Source: a bacterium
Lineage (GTDB): Bacteria > Fidelibacterota > Marinisomatia > Marinisomatales > JAHJCW01
Assembly (NCBI GenBank): GCA_028282845.1
Contig: JANQGY010000019.1
Coordinates: 62,001 to 126,000 of the forward strand
Reading direction: 5' to 3'
Length of the DNA stretch: 64,000 nt
The notes under the pieces were generated by a model. It was not told the origin of the DNA, searched no databases, and saw only the letters and a program-made list of their open reading frames with translations. Positions within the stretch are counted from its first letter, which is position 1; every line of letters begins with the position of its first letter. Shown piece by piece: positions 1-9,129 of the stretch. Position numbers and translations under genes: made by a program.

Positions 1-180
<180 letters not shown>

Positions 181-245
181 TTAAAATATAGAAATGTAAT
201 TTAATGCCAATATTGCGGAAAAGGTTATCAATTAATGAGCAAGGC

Positions 246-1307
246 TCAATCAACCTCGACCCTGCTTTGATCGCCTAAGATAAAGCGATGAGCAGATTGG
301 TCTTTATGATTTCCAATAATTTCTACATCAATACCCAACAAAGAATTGGTCACTTTATCCGAGACATCCCGAACTACGCTATCGCTCATAATGATCGAAT
401 AGCCAACTGTACTGTTGGTCACCTTACATCTTTTACCTATCGCAGTATGCGGTGTAACGTGAGCGTTTTCAATTATTGTATCTTCATTTATAATAACCGG
501 TCCATCTATTTTAGAATTGCTTACTCGCACATTTTCACTAATGACAGCCTTACCGTTTATTGTTGTATTTACGATCTCACCTTTTATATCATTCTCAATA
601 TTATCCAATACTAACTGATTGGCGGACAATAAGTCCGATGGTTTTCCGGTATCCTTCCACCATCCGGTGATCACCGAATAACTTATGTCTAAACCGTGAT
701 CAAGCAAATATTGATGAGCATCGGATATTTCTAATTCACCTCGAGCCGATGGTTTTATATTATTTACCGCTTCGAATATGGCAGGGTCATATAAATAAAT
801 TCCGGTAACTGCTAAATCGCTTTTGGGATTTTTCGGTTTTTCTTCAATACTGATAATTTTGTTGTTGGCTACCTCAGCCACGCCAAAACGGTTAGGATCA
901 GGAACTTTACTTAATGCCAAATGACAATTAGAATTTTCTCGCTTGAATTCCTTAATAAATTTTGCAACTCCGCCAACTAAAATATTATCGCCAAGATAAA
1001 AAATGAACGGTTCATCATTGATGAATTTTTCGGATATTTTGATTACATGTGCTAATCCCAAAGGCGCTTCCTGAGGAATATATGCTATATTTACTCCCCG
1101 ACTTGATCCATCCTTAAATTCATTTTTGATTGATTCATCATTAGCATTTATTATAATACCAATATCACTGATGCCGGAATCGCGTACATATTCGATTGCA
1201 TAATCTAACATAAACTTGTTAGCAATGGGAATAAGGTGCTTATTCTGTGTGTGGGTAATCGGACGTAGTCTTGTACCATGCCCTCCCGCTGTAATGATTG
1301 CTTTCAT
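246..1307 (-). CDS. Glucose-1-phosphate thymidylyltransferase, long form (RmlA-like)
   Basis: A sugar nucleotidyltransferase of 353 residues. The N-terminal Rossmann domain carries the GGHGTRLRPIT signature (residues 8-18), followed by the metal-binding LGDN and EEKP segments. After residue 240 there is a short left-handed beta-helix of hexapeptide-like repeats, which marks the long-form RmlA group rather than the 290-residue RmlA. The expected reaction is dTTP plus glucose-1-phosphate to dTDP-glucose, for surface polysaccharide or antibiotic-type sugars. Substrate choice cannot be read from sequence alone. Its ATG overlaps the stop of the RNase H-like gene by four bases, so the two are probably co-translated. 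Confidence 0.88.
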   Translation of the reverse strand: MKAIITAGGHGTRLRPITHTQNKHLIPIANKFMLDYAIEYVRDSGISDIGIIINANDESIKNEFKDGSSRGVNIAYIPQEAPLGLAHVIKISEKFINDEPFIFYLGDNILVGGVAKFIKEFKRENSNCHLALSKVPDPNRFGVAEVANNKIISIEEKPKNPKSDLAVTGIYLYDPAIFEAVNNIKPSARGELEISDAHQYLLDHGLDISYSVITGWWKDTGKPSDLLSANQLVLDNIENDIKGEIVNTTINGKAVISENVRVSNSKIDGPVIINEDTIIENAHVTPHTAIGKRCKVTNSTVGYSIIMSDSVVRDVSDKVTNSLLGIDVEIIGNHKDQSAHRFILGDQSRVEVD

Positions 1308-1831
1308 TGGTTATTCCTCATTCCTTCTTTTGACAGTTTGTCAGCAACAGCATTTTTCTCTCTTGGAATATGTGTTATAGTCCATTTATTTAACTCGTTA
1401 ATTATTTCCATTACCTTTGTATGCAAAGCTAACATTCGTTCATTTTTTACTTTATATTTACCGTTTATCTGCTTTACAATCAATTCGCTATCTGCATAAA
1501 TATCAACGCTTAATGTCTTTAAATTAATTACCTCTTTAAGTCCTCTGATAAGTGCGCGATACTCTGCTTCATTATTTGTGGCTTTCCCGATATATTCAGA
1601 AAAAGTAAAAATTTCCTTATCATCCTTATATATGATTCCGCCAATTCCTGCTCTATTTGAATGCAGGTCAGCCGCACCGTCAACATATAACGATATATTT
1701 CCTTGCCGGTTTAAACGTTTCTTGAGATTATCTAATATTGTTAGATCAACAGCTTCAATATTTTTTATTTGAGAAGAACTGAGCAGTTTGTTCAGTTCCC
1801 TGAGTTCTGAATCGGATAGTTTTATATTCAC
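1304..1831 (-). CDS. RNase H-like protein (RNase HI family)
   Basis: This 175-residue protein has about 45 N-terminal residues of unknown role followed by an RNase H fold. The acidic catalytic set is visible: Asp in LYVDGAAD, Glu in NNEAEY, Asp in YADSELIVKQ and Asp in NAVADKLS. This is the RVT_3/RNase HI-like subgroup, expected to cut the RNA strand of RNA-DNA hybrids. The N-terminal part (LSDSELRELNKLL) is not the usual hybrid-binding domain. It lies between the RecB-type nuclease and rmlA, both on the same strand. Confidence 0.87.
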   Translation of the reverse strand: MNIKLSDSELRELNKLLSSSQIKNIEAVDLTILDNLKKRLNRQGNISLYVDGAADLHSNRAGIGGIIYKDDKEIFTFSEYIGKATNNEAEYRALIRGLKEVINLKTLSVDIYADSELIVKQINGKYKVKNERMLALHTKVMEIINELNKWTITHIPREKNAVADKLSKEGMRNNQ

Positions 1832-1880
1832 GATAATGAATTTAAAGGTAAAATATATTTATTGAAATTGTAAAGGGACA

Positions 1881-2678
1881 TTAACTGATATAGGGATTGG
1901 GTCTGTTCTGCACAGGGCATTCTTCCCAATAATAACACCAATTGCACAATACTGATTTTTTGGCAATAAAATCAGCTTCTTTTTCAATATTTGCCTCAAT
2001 TTTATTAATTCTGCGCTTAATCCTAAGCGATAATTCTTCTAACTGTTTCATATTCCGTACCGATGTTACTTCGATACCATGTCGCAAAAAATGCCAGATA
2101 AGCTTTACAGATTTAACATCATGTTCTTCTAACATTAAACCGATCTGATATAATGCTAATTGGGTATCCTGATCGGCTTGTACTTGAGTGTAGGCTTTTT
2201 TACCTGACTTATAATCATGGATTTCCCAGTTGCCATTGCCGTCATGGTCAAGTCGGTCAATTACGGCTTTAATAGGATATCTACCTTTCTCACCTAATGC
2301 AAATTCTAATTGGATTTCATTGCCTACAATATGTTGCTCAAAGGGTGTATATCTCCGATAATACTTAGCAATACAAGATTCACCTATTGATCTGTAATGA
2401 TCGGGAGTTGTGCTACTGTAAACTATTCCGATACGATTATGCCATTTTTCTTGCCAGTTAGAAATATACTTATCTAACACATGATCAAAGAAGGGTATCC
2501 TGCCTTCTAAGACCTCATTATATAAATATTCTAACGCTTCATGAATACGTTTACCCATAAACGCTTCGATACTCTCATCGCGTTTGCGAATTTTATCAAC
2601 ATAGCGAAACTTGAATTGGGCAGGACATTTACGATATGATTCAATACTGCTATGGGAATAACGTTTAATTAAACTAAT
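1881..2678 (-). CDS. RecB-type PD-(D/E)XK nuclease with Fe-S cysteines, probable ATT start
   Basis: A stand-alone nuclease of the Cas4/AddB-C-terminal type. The core shows the IDRLDHDG...IHDYKSGKK metal-binding segment and a Q-rich helix. The C-terminus has three cysteines in the cluster CNWCYYWEEC. The family needs a fourth cysteine near the N-terminus, and it is found upstream of the first ATG (2558) in SSIESYRKCPAQFKFRYVDK. The frame is open back to 2681 without any ATG/GTG/TTG that would include that cysteine. A good Shine-Dalgarno (AAAGGA) sits just after the stop of the upstream gene, six bases before an ATT at 2676-2678, so I place the start there (265 residues). The ATG-only version would be 225 residues and lack one cluster ligand. 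Confidence 0.8.
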   Translation of the reverse strand: MSLIKRYSHSSIESYRKCPAQFKFRYVDKIRKRDESIEAFMGKRIHEALEYLYNEVLEGRIPFFDHVLDKYISNWQEKWHNRIGIVYSSTTPDHYRSIGESCIAKYYRRYTPFEQHIVGNEIQLEFALGEKGRYPIKAVIDRLDHDGNGNWEIHDYKSGKKAYTQVQADQDTQLALYQIGLMLEEHDVKSVKLIWHFLRHGIEVTSVRNMKQLEELSLRIKRRINKIEANIEKEADFIAKKSVLCNWCYYWEECPVQNRPNPYIS

Positions 2679-2689
2679 AAATGTTCCTT

Positions 2690-3934
2690 TTAATAATCAA
2701 AATACGGATTAAGTAGTGAATAATTTCCAAACATATCACCTACAAATGTATAAGATTTGCTTATACGATAATAGTGCCAGGTTTCATATATCCCTTGATA
2801 TTGATCAACATATTTTTGGATATCATCAGGGGGACCAAATAGTATATAGATCATTCCCATATCTGTCTTCCAACCTTCAATATGAGATTCAAATTGACTG
2901 TTTGCAAATTCCACCCTACTGTAATATGTATCCATTAACTCATTCTTGACTGTGCCAGGGGTTGGATCTCTTTTATCCCATAATTCTTTAAACAGCTTTT
3001 CTTTCTTAGAATTAGGTGTCTTCCTTATTCTCCTCTTTTCTCTTGGTTCAAGAATGTAGTTCATTTGTTTTAGTGCTTCTTCAATGTTTTGGATCATATG
3101 AGATATACCAACTCTTTTAAGCATAACTTCAGTTGACTTATTAGTAGAATACTTACTTTGTATTAACTCGGATTCTATTTTGAAATTAATACCTTGAATA
3201 GTATCCTTAGGTAGTTTTATTATATGTTCAAAGAGACCATTTATAGAAGAATCAATAATTGTACTTTCATAAAACAATTCATTACTTTTATTTGAAAAAG
3301 TATTTTTCAATTTATACTTCCCAGGCGATACTTTTCCAGAAAGATAAAATAGTAAACCGTCATCAACATTAAATGCTGAATTTTTAATAGCCGGAATCAA
3401 ATTATTACCAAAACCCCAATCCCCATCAAATTTTTCTAACAAAATTGGCTTGTTAATGAAAATTTGATCATCAAAATCTGAAACATCAATTTTTACACTA
3501 TTTTTGTAATGCTTTTTTGTATCAAGATCCAAAAGATCCCCAACTATTTTATATTTTCCCTCATCCAGGGGATAAGTGACCATGAGTGTTCTACTTAAAA
3601 GGTTAGACCTAGTATGTTGATAGTCATATAATACTATTGAATCTTGCCACACTTCTCTAAATAGTTGTGTACCTTTATTTGACTGTAATGCAATCGTTGC
3701 TTCGTACCTGGCAACAAACTTTGAATCAATCTTAACATATTGCATTGATGTGTATGGTATTTGCATATAGATCAATATTTTTAGAGAATCGGGGTCATTA
3801 GTCACTTTGGGATAACCAGATATTATAACTTTCTCTTTTTTTACATTTGCTGGCATTCCACCTTTCTGCGAGTAAACATAACTAACGGTAAGCAAAATTG
3901 AAGCTATAATTATTCCTAGTTTTACTCTACTCAT
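2690..3934 (-). CDS. Secreted GWxTD-domain protein
   Basis: The 414-residue product starts with a signal peptide (hydrophobic residues about 5-22, ending VYSQ). The middle is beta-rich with no recognisable domain. The C-terminal third carries the GWxTD domain: helix EKLFKELWDKRDPTPGT, then the diagnostic GWKTDMGMIYILFGPPDDI (about residues 354-372). The domain is known from Acidobacteria, Marinimicrobia, Calditrichaeota and similar phyla, and its function is not established. The nuclease gene begins 12 bases after its stop, so the two appear to be co-transcribed. The 3935-4024 gap upstream separates it from mce and probably contains its promoter. Confidence 0.85.
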   Translation of the reverse strand: MSRVKLGIIIASILLTVSYVYSQKGGMPANVKKEKVIISGYPKVTNDPDSLKILIYMQIPYTSMQYVKIDSKFVARYEATIALQSNKGTQLFREVWQDSIVLYDYQHTRSNLLSRTLMVTYPLDEGKYKIVGDLLDLDTKKHYKNSVKIDVSDFDDQIFINKPILLEKFDGDWGFGNNLIPAIKNSAFNVDDGLLFYLSGKVSPGKYKLKNTFSNKSNELFYESTIIDSSINGLFEHIIKLPKDTIQGINFKIESELIQSKYSTNKSTEVMLKRVGISHMIQNIEEALKQMNYILEPREKRRIRKTPNSKKEKLFKELWDKRDPTPGTVKNELMDTYYSRVEFANSQFESHIEGWKTDMGMIYILFGPPDDIQKYVDQYQGIYETWHYYRISKSYTFVGDMFGNYSLLNPYFDY

Positions 3935-4024
3935 GTATATAGTTTTCCTAATCCCTATTTAATAAATATCTGACTGACATTTTTTATTTTAGCATTCGAT
4001 CAATTAAAATTTGAATAATTAAGA

Positions 4025-4429
4025 TTACTGTTTCTCCGCCAATTCAACTAATACACCACCGGTACTTTTGGGATGCACAAAAGCAATTTTATAACCCTCG
4101 GTTCCAATCCGTGGTTGCTGATCAATCATTAAGATACCGGCTTGTGCCAATTCGGAGATTACTTCATCAATATTTTCTACTTGTAGGCAAATATGGTGAA
4201 TTCCTCTACCTTTTTTAGTGATAAACTTAGCGATCGGTGAATCATCCGTTGTAGCTTCCAATAATTCGATTTTTCCTTGTTCTGTATCAAATATCTTTGT
4301 ATTGACTTTTTGATCTTCAACTTTCTCAGAATATTTATTGCAGTCTTTTAACAATAATTCCCAAAAAGGCGTTGCACTGGTCAAATCATCTACAGCTATG
4401 CCGACATGTTCTATTCCAAGTATCTTCAT
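4025..4429 (-). CDS. mce: Methylmalonyl-CoA epimerase
   Basis: A VOC-superfamily protein of 134 residues, the normal length for this enzyme. It interconverts (R)- and (S)-methylmalonyl-CoA between propionyl-CoA carboxylase and methylmalonyl-CoA mutase. The metal ligands expected for the family are present: His in IEHVGIAV (residue 8), a Gln in the second strand region, His in IHHICLQV, and Glu in VLVELAEK near the C-terminus. The ATG overlaps the preceding dipeptide epimerase stop by four bases (ATGA), so translation is likely coupled. Confidence 0.9.
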   Translation of the reverse strand: MKILGIEHVGIAVDDLTSATPFWELLLKDCNKYSEKVEDQKVNTKIFDTEQGKIELLEATTDDSPIAKFITKKGRGIHHICLQVENIDEVISELAQAGILMIDQQPRIGTEGYKIAFVHPKSTGGVLVELAEKQ

Positions 4430-5466
4430 ATCAATTTATTATTCTGATCAATATAATTATTTCTTAAGCTTAATCCCAACCCTTTTCCGACAGCTAATTT
4501 TAGCACTCCACCCTTTATTTCTAATCCGGAATACGGATCATTGTCTATCAATAAATTCCCATCTAAATCAATATAATCCGCCTGCGGAATTAGCTGCCCG
4601 ATGGTTGTAATACCGATTGATGATTCAATCATACAGCCCAACATAATCTTTAATCTGTTTGCTTTGGCAAGCTTAACCATTTTCAGTGCCTCATCAAGTC
4701 CGCCACATTTTGCTAATTTAATATTAATACCATCAAATTTTCCGATTATATTTTCAATATCGTCAGAAGTTTTACAATTCTCATCGGCAATCAAAGGTAC
4801 GGTTGATACTTTAATCAATTCAGACATCTGTTCGATATTTTTCACGCTCATAGGCTGCTCAATTAATTCCACATTTTTATCAGCTAACCACTTACACATC
4901 TCCATTGCTACATCAAGATTCCATCCTTCATTTGCATCAATTCTGATCGGTTTATCGGTAATGACTCTTATTGCATTTATAATTTCTTTATCACGATCAG
5001 TTCCTAATTTTATTTTTAGTATTTGAAACTGCTCTGCCTCTTTAATTTTCTTTTCAAGTTCCGTTTCCTCACTGATTGCAATTGTGAAAGAAGTCGGTTT
5101 TTCGGATGTCTTTTCCAACTGAAAATAGTCTGTGACTGCGATTTCATTCTTTTGCGCCCACCAATCATATAGAGCGGAAATAAGTGCTGAACGCAATGCT
5201 TTAATTCCCTGTGAATAATCAGTAAATAATATGACCAATTCCTCAATATCAATGACATTCTTGGGAAGAATAATTTCGTTACGGAGGAGATCAAGAATTT
5301 GGGGAACTGACTCATTGTATCTTTCAGATGGTGCTGCCTCGCCCCTGCCTACCAAACCATCTTGTTCTAAGTAAACAAAAATTCGATCGTAATAACTATT
5401 GGAACTGCGGGATATTTTAAACGGGTGAATGCATTTTAGACGATAAGTAGCATATTTCAATACCAT
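4426..5466 (-). CDS. Dipeptide epimerase (L-Ala-D/L-Glu type, enolase superfamily)
   Basis: A muconate-lactonising subgroup enolase of 346 residues. The catalytic lysine pair is in LKIKLG. The metal ligands lie in RIDANEGW, LIEQPM and LIADENC, and the second catalytic lysine is in INIKLAKCGG. The GCMIESSIG block matches the dipeptide epimerase YcjG/YkfB group. The enzyme inverts the second residue of dipeptides, classically L-Ala-D-Glu released from peptidoglycan, so a wall-recycling or peptide-catabolic role is likely. It overlaps mce by four bases. Exact substrate specificity is not visible. Confidence 0.85.
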   Translation of the reverse strand: MVLKYATYRLKCIHPFKISRSSNSYYDRIFVYLEQDGLVGRGEAAPSERYNESVPQILDLLRNEIILPKNVIDIEELVILFTDYSQGIKALRSALISALYDWWAQKNEIAVTDYFQLEKTSEKPTSFTIAISEETELEKKIKEAEQFQILKIKLGTDRDKEIINAIRVITDKPIRIDANEGWNLDVAMEMCKWLADKNVELIEQPMSVKNIEQMSELIKVSTVPLIADENCKTSDDIENIIGKFDGINIKLAKCGGLDEALKMVKLAKANRLKIMLGCMIESSIGITTIGQLIPQADYIDLDGNLLIDNDPYSGLEIKGGVLKLAVGKGLGLSLRNNYIDQNNKLI

Positions 5467-5480
5467 TGATCAGTTAATAC

Positions 5481-6254
5481 CTATCGGAAATTCGGTTTAC
5501 GTTTCTCAACAAATGCTGTTGTTCCTTCACGTTGCTCATCGGTTTCAAATAATTCTGAGAATTCATTTAGTTCAATATCCAAAGCATTTTCCAACGTTTG
5601 ATCGAAACCTTTGTGAATACATCTGATTGCAGCACCAACCGCAGCGGGACCATTTCTTAAAATGGTTTGTGCAAGTGATCTTGCTTTATCCATTAACTGA
5701 TCCTGCGGGACAACGTGATTGACCAATCCAATTCTCAATGCTTCTTCGGCATCAATCATTTGTCCGCCGGCAATTAATTCAATTGATCTTCCTTTACCGA
5801 TCAAGCGCGGTAAACGTTGGGTACCGCCCCAGCCCGGAATAATTCCTAAGGCAACTTCCGGCTGCGAAAACTTTGCATTTTCCGCCGCGATCCGGATGTC
5901 GCAGGCTAAAGCGATTTCACAACCGCCGCCAAGTGCGAATCCATTGATTGCAGCAATAACCGGTTTAGGCGAGTTTTCGATCGTCATAGTCATTTCTTGC
6001 CCCTCACGGCTAAATTCAAGCGCTTGCCGACTGGACATTTGCTGCATTGCTTTAATATCGGCTCCGGCGACAAAAGCCTTTTCTCCTGCTCCCGTTATAA
6101 TAATCACTCCAACCTTGTCATCGTCAACACGTTTTTTAACAGCCGAATTTAACTCACCAATTACCTCAGAATTCATAGCGTTCATCGCTTCAGCGCGATT
6201 AATAGTGATTAAGCCAATGTAATCATTTACTTCAATATCTATATATTTCATCAA
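5481..6254 (-). CDS. Enoyl-CoA hydratase/isomerase (crotonase)
   Basis: A typical 257-residue crotonase. The oxyanion-hole segments FVAGADIKAM and FALGGGCEIA are intact. Both catalytic glutamates of true hydratases are present, one in GGGCEIALACDI and one in QPEVALGIIPGWGGTQRL. It should hydrate short-chain enoyl-CoA in fatty-acid, amino-acid or butyrate-type metabolism. It lies in the same array as methylmalonyl-CoA epimerase, which supports acyl-CoA metabolism. The ORF begins with two Met codons; the second may be used. It starts 14 bases before the epimerase and directly follows trkH. Confidence 0.9.
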   Translation of the reverse strand: MMKYIDIEVNDYIGLITINRAEAMNAMNSEVIGELNSAVKKRVDDDKVGVIIITGAGEKAFVAGADIKAMQQMSSRQALEFSREGQEMTMTIENSPKPVIAAINGFALGGGCEIALACDIRIAAENAKFSQPEVALGIIPGWGGTQRLPRLIGKGRSIELIAGGQMIDAEEALRIGLVNHVVPQDQLMDKARSLAQTILRNGPAAVGAAIRCIHKGFDQTLENALDIELNEFSELFETDEQREGTTAFVEKRKPNFR

Positions 6255-6255
6255 A

Positions 6256-7725
6256 TTATCTCCAATAGGTTCTGCTGAATAAAATTAATATTGTAAATAT
6301 TTCCAAACGGCCCAAAAGCATGGCAAAGGATAAAATCCATTTACCCAAATCGGGAAGCAAAGCATAGTTATCGGTAGGTCCAAATGCGCCAAGCGCCGGA
6401 CCAATATTCCCGACCGCTGAAGCCGCCGCTCCGATTGCCGATGTAATATCAATTCCCATTGCGGTCAAGGCTGCGGCAGTTAATCCAAAAATCGCTACAT
6501 AGAATAGAAAAAAGCCTAATGTATTGCGGATGATACTTTCATCAATATATCTATTTCCTATTCTAATCGGAATTATAGCCCGAGCGTGCAGCAACCTTCT
6601 TGTTTCCATTAAGCCATGTTTAATGATCAAAAAAATGCGAATTACTTTTATACCACCACCTGTTGATCCACCCATTGCTCCCAAAAACATTAAGCTAAAC
6701 AAAGTAAATTGAATTAGATAACTCCATTTTTCATAATCGTAAGTGCCATATCCGGTGGTAGTAATTATTGAAACAGTCTGAAATAATGAATCTCTGAATT
6801 GGATGTGCGATACTTTACCATTATCAATACTGACCAATACAAAAATTCCTACGGTTATCAAAACTATGATAGTTAGAAATATTTTAAATTCAGTGTCTCT
6901 AAAATATACTTTTAGATTTCCCGTGACCGCCTTAAAGTGCAGTGAAAAATTGATACCCGCCATCAACATAAAAAATATTATAATATAGTGTATTGCCGAG
7001 TTTTGATATCCTGCTATACTAGCATTTTGAGTGGAAAATCCACCGGTCGGCATAGTTGTAAAGGCATGACATACCGCATCAAACCAACTCATTCCGGCTA
7101 AACCTAATAAAAAAGCTTCAACAACGGTAAAACCGACATAAACCGCCCATAGCAGCTTAGCGGTTTCTTTTACGCGTGGTCTGAGTTTGTCGGATACCGG
7201 TCCCGGGACTTCAGCTTTAAACATCTGAACACCACCAATCCCCAACAGTGGTAGGATCGCAATTGCGAATACAATAATACCCATACCACCGATCCATTGG
7301 ATAAATGATCTCCAAAACAAAATGCCGTGCGGTAAACTTTCGATCCCATTGGGTAAATTCGGTAGGGTGATCGGATTTCCGATGATGGTTGCTCCGGTAG
7401 TGGTAACTCCGGACATTGATTCAAAGAACGCATCGGTAATATTAGGAATCGCGCCGCTCAAGTAAAATGGTAGCGCACCAATAATCGCAGTTATCAACCA
7501 TGCAAGTGCAACAATCAGGAAACCATCTTTATTTGAAATTGACTTGCTTTTGCGAGTAAAAAACCACAGCGGCAAACCGATCAATAATGCTATCAGGACT
7601 GAGGTTATAAAACCATTACGGTCGCTCTCCCCATAGAAAGTTGAAATTAAAGTTGGAATAATTAGCGCAATTCCAAGAATTGTAATCAATGCGCCAATTA
7701 TATTGGCGATGGTTTTTTTATTCAT
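6256..7725 (-). CDS. trkH: Trk-type potassium uptake channel subunit TrkH
   Basis: A polytopic inner-membrane protein of 489 residues with about ten or more hydrophobic segments. The four selectivity-filter repeats of the TrkH/KtrB superfamily can be recognised: GVTTTGATI, TMPTGGFST, TTTGYGTYD and GNIGPALGAFG. It conducts K+ under control of the cytosolic ring formed by TrkA. Its start overlaps the end of trkA by eight bases, the classic coupled arrangement. The last residues end soon after the final membrane segment, as is normal. Confidence 0.95.
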   Translation of the reverse strand: MNKKTIANIIGALITILGIALIIPTLISTFYGESDRNGFITSVLIALLIGLPLWFFTRKSKSISNKDGFLIVALAWLITAIIGALPFYLSGAIPNITDAFFESMSGVTTTGATIIGNPITLPNLPNGIESLPHGILFWRSFIQWIGGMGIIVFAIAILPLLGIGGVQMFKAEVPGPVSDKLRPRVKETAKLLWAVYVGFTVVEAFLLGLAGMSWFDAVCHAFTTMPTGGFSTQNASIAGYQNSAIHYIIIFFMLMAGINFSLHFKAVTGNLKVYFRDTEFKIFLTIIVLITVGIFVLVSIDNGKVSHIQFRDSLFQTVSIITTTGYGTYDYEKWSYLIQFTLFSLMFLGAMGGSTGGGIKVIRIFLIIKHGLMETRRLLHARAIIPIRIGNRYIDESIIRNTLGFFLFYVAIFGLTAAALTAMGIDITSAIGAAASAVGNIGPALGAFGPTDNYALLPDLGKWILSFAMLLGRLEIFTILILFSRTYWR

Positions 7726-9070
7726 CTAATCCAAAGATCTCTCGGATTTTAGGAATTCCTTTTGTTTTAGAAAATACTAAAACAGTATCTTCATCAGTTA
7801 TTCGGGAACTTCCTCTTGCTATACTTAAGTTACCGTGATGATTAATAACGCCAACGATGCTGTCCTGCGGGAAATCAATACGTTCAAGTGGCTTTTGGGT
7901 TACAATGCTACCGGTTTGCGGTTGAAGTTCAATTACGTCAACATCAATATCCTCGAATGCGATCAGATCAGTTTCCGTCTTATCACTATATATTTTACGA
8001 GTGATACCATTTACCGTTGACATGTTTTTGCTAACTACTAAACCGATTCCTAAATTCTGTAATAGCGGTATATATTCTGTGGTATTAATATGTATAATAG
8101 TCTGTTTTGCACCCATTTGATGAGCAAGCATTCCGGCTAAAATATTCTCCTTTTCATCTTTGGTAACAGCTATAAAACTGCAGACTTCGCTTATATTTTC
8201 CGATGCTAAAAATTCCAAATCGGTTGCGTCAGCATTGATTACCATTGTATCAGACAATCCGGCAGCAATTTCTTCTGATTTGTCGCGTCGCTTATCAATC
8301 AATCGTACTGATTTGGTTTCCTGCAATACTTCAGCAACGGAATACCCTATTTTTTCTCCACCAAAAATCATTACACGAGTGGATTTATTACCGTTGATGT
8401 CCAACAGTTGTAATAACCTATCGAGATTTTTGGTTTTTACAATGAAATAGGTCATATCGTTCGGTTCAAACTCAAAATCACCCCACGGAACGATTGAATC
8501 ACTTCCTCTATTTACAGCAACAATACCAAACTTGATTTCTTGCGTCAACTCATTCAATTCTCTAACTGTTTTCCCAACAATTTTGCTATTTAAAGCAATC
8601 CTAATCCCCACCATTTTTAATCTGCCGCCTTCAAAATCCATGACTTTCGTTGCATACGGATGTTCAACCAAACGTACAATTTCTTTGCAAGCTTCCTTCT
8701 CGGGATGAATCACATGATCAATCCCAAATTTCTCAGGTTTGATGATGGAATTGGTATCACTATATTGTTGGTTTCTTAAACGGGCAATTACTTTGTTAGC
8801 ACCTAATTGGCGTGCCTGTTGCGATGCAATAAGATTGACTTCATCAATTCGCGTCAAAGCGAAAACATAATCTGCTTTGGCAACATCAGCTTTGACTAAA
8901 TTTTTAGGACTGGCACCATTCCCCTGAACAACTATAACGTCTAAATGCTCTGATGCCCGGCGGCACTTCTCAGGATCAAGATCAATAACTGTTATGTCAA
9001 AATCCTCAAGGCTTAATGCCTTGGCAACGTGAAAACCAACTTCGCCGGCTCCAATAATTACTATCCTCAT
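7718..9070 (-). CDS. trkA: Trk potassium uptake regulatory protein TrkA
   Basis: 450 residues arranged as two RCK units, each with an N-terminal Rossmann part and a C-terminal lobe. The first nucleotide-binding loop is IIGAGEVGFHVA (residues 4-15), followed by the acidic strand end VIDLDPE. The second loop, IFGGEKIGYSVA, is less canonical. TrkA gates TrkH in response to NADH/NAD+ or ATP/ADP. A 59-base gap separates it from murA upstream, and the trkA-trkH pair overlaps, so the two are made together. Confidence 0.95.
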   Translation of the reverse strand: MRIVIIGAGEVGFHVAKALSLEDFDITVIDLDPEKCRRASEHLDVIVVQGNGASPKNLVKADVAKADYVFALTRIDEVNLIASQQARQLGANKVIARLRNQQYSDTNSIIKPEKFGIDHVIHPEKEACKEIVRLVEHPYATKVMDFEGGRLKMVGIRIALNSKIVGKTVRELNELTQEIKFGIVAVNRGSDSIVPWGDFEFEPNDMTYFIVKTKNLDRLLQLLDINGNKSTRVMIFGGEKIGYSVAEVLQETKSVRLIDKRRDKSEEIAAGLSDTMVINADATDLEFLASENISEVCSFIAVTKDEKENILAGMLAHQMGAKQTIIHINTTEYIPLLQNLGIGLVVSKNMSTVNGITRKIYSDKTETDLIAFEDIDVDVIELQPQTGSIVTQKPLERIDFPQDSIVGVINHHGNLSIARGSSRITDEDTVLVFSKTKGIPKIREIFGLDE

Positions 9071-9129
9071 TGCATTTCCCTCAGAGATTAGACTTATAAG
9101 TTAAACGGAATAATTTATAATCCAAAATA

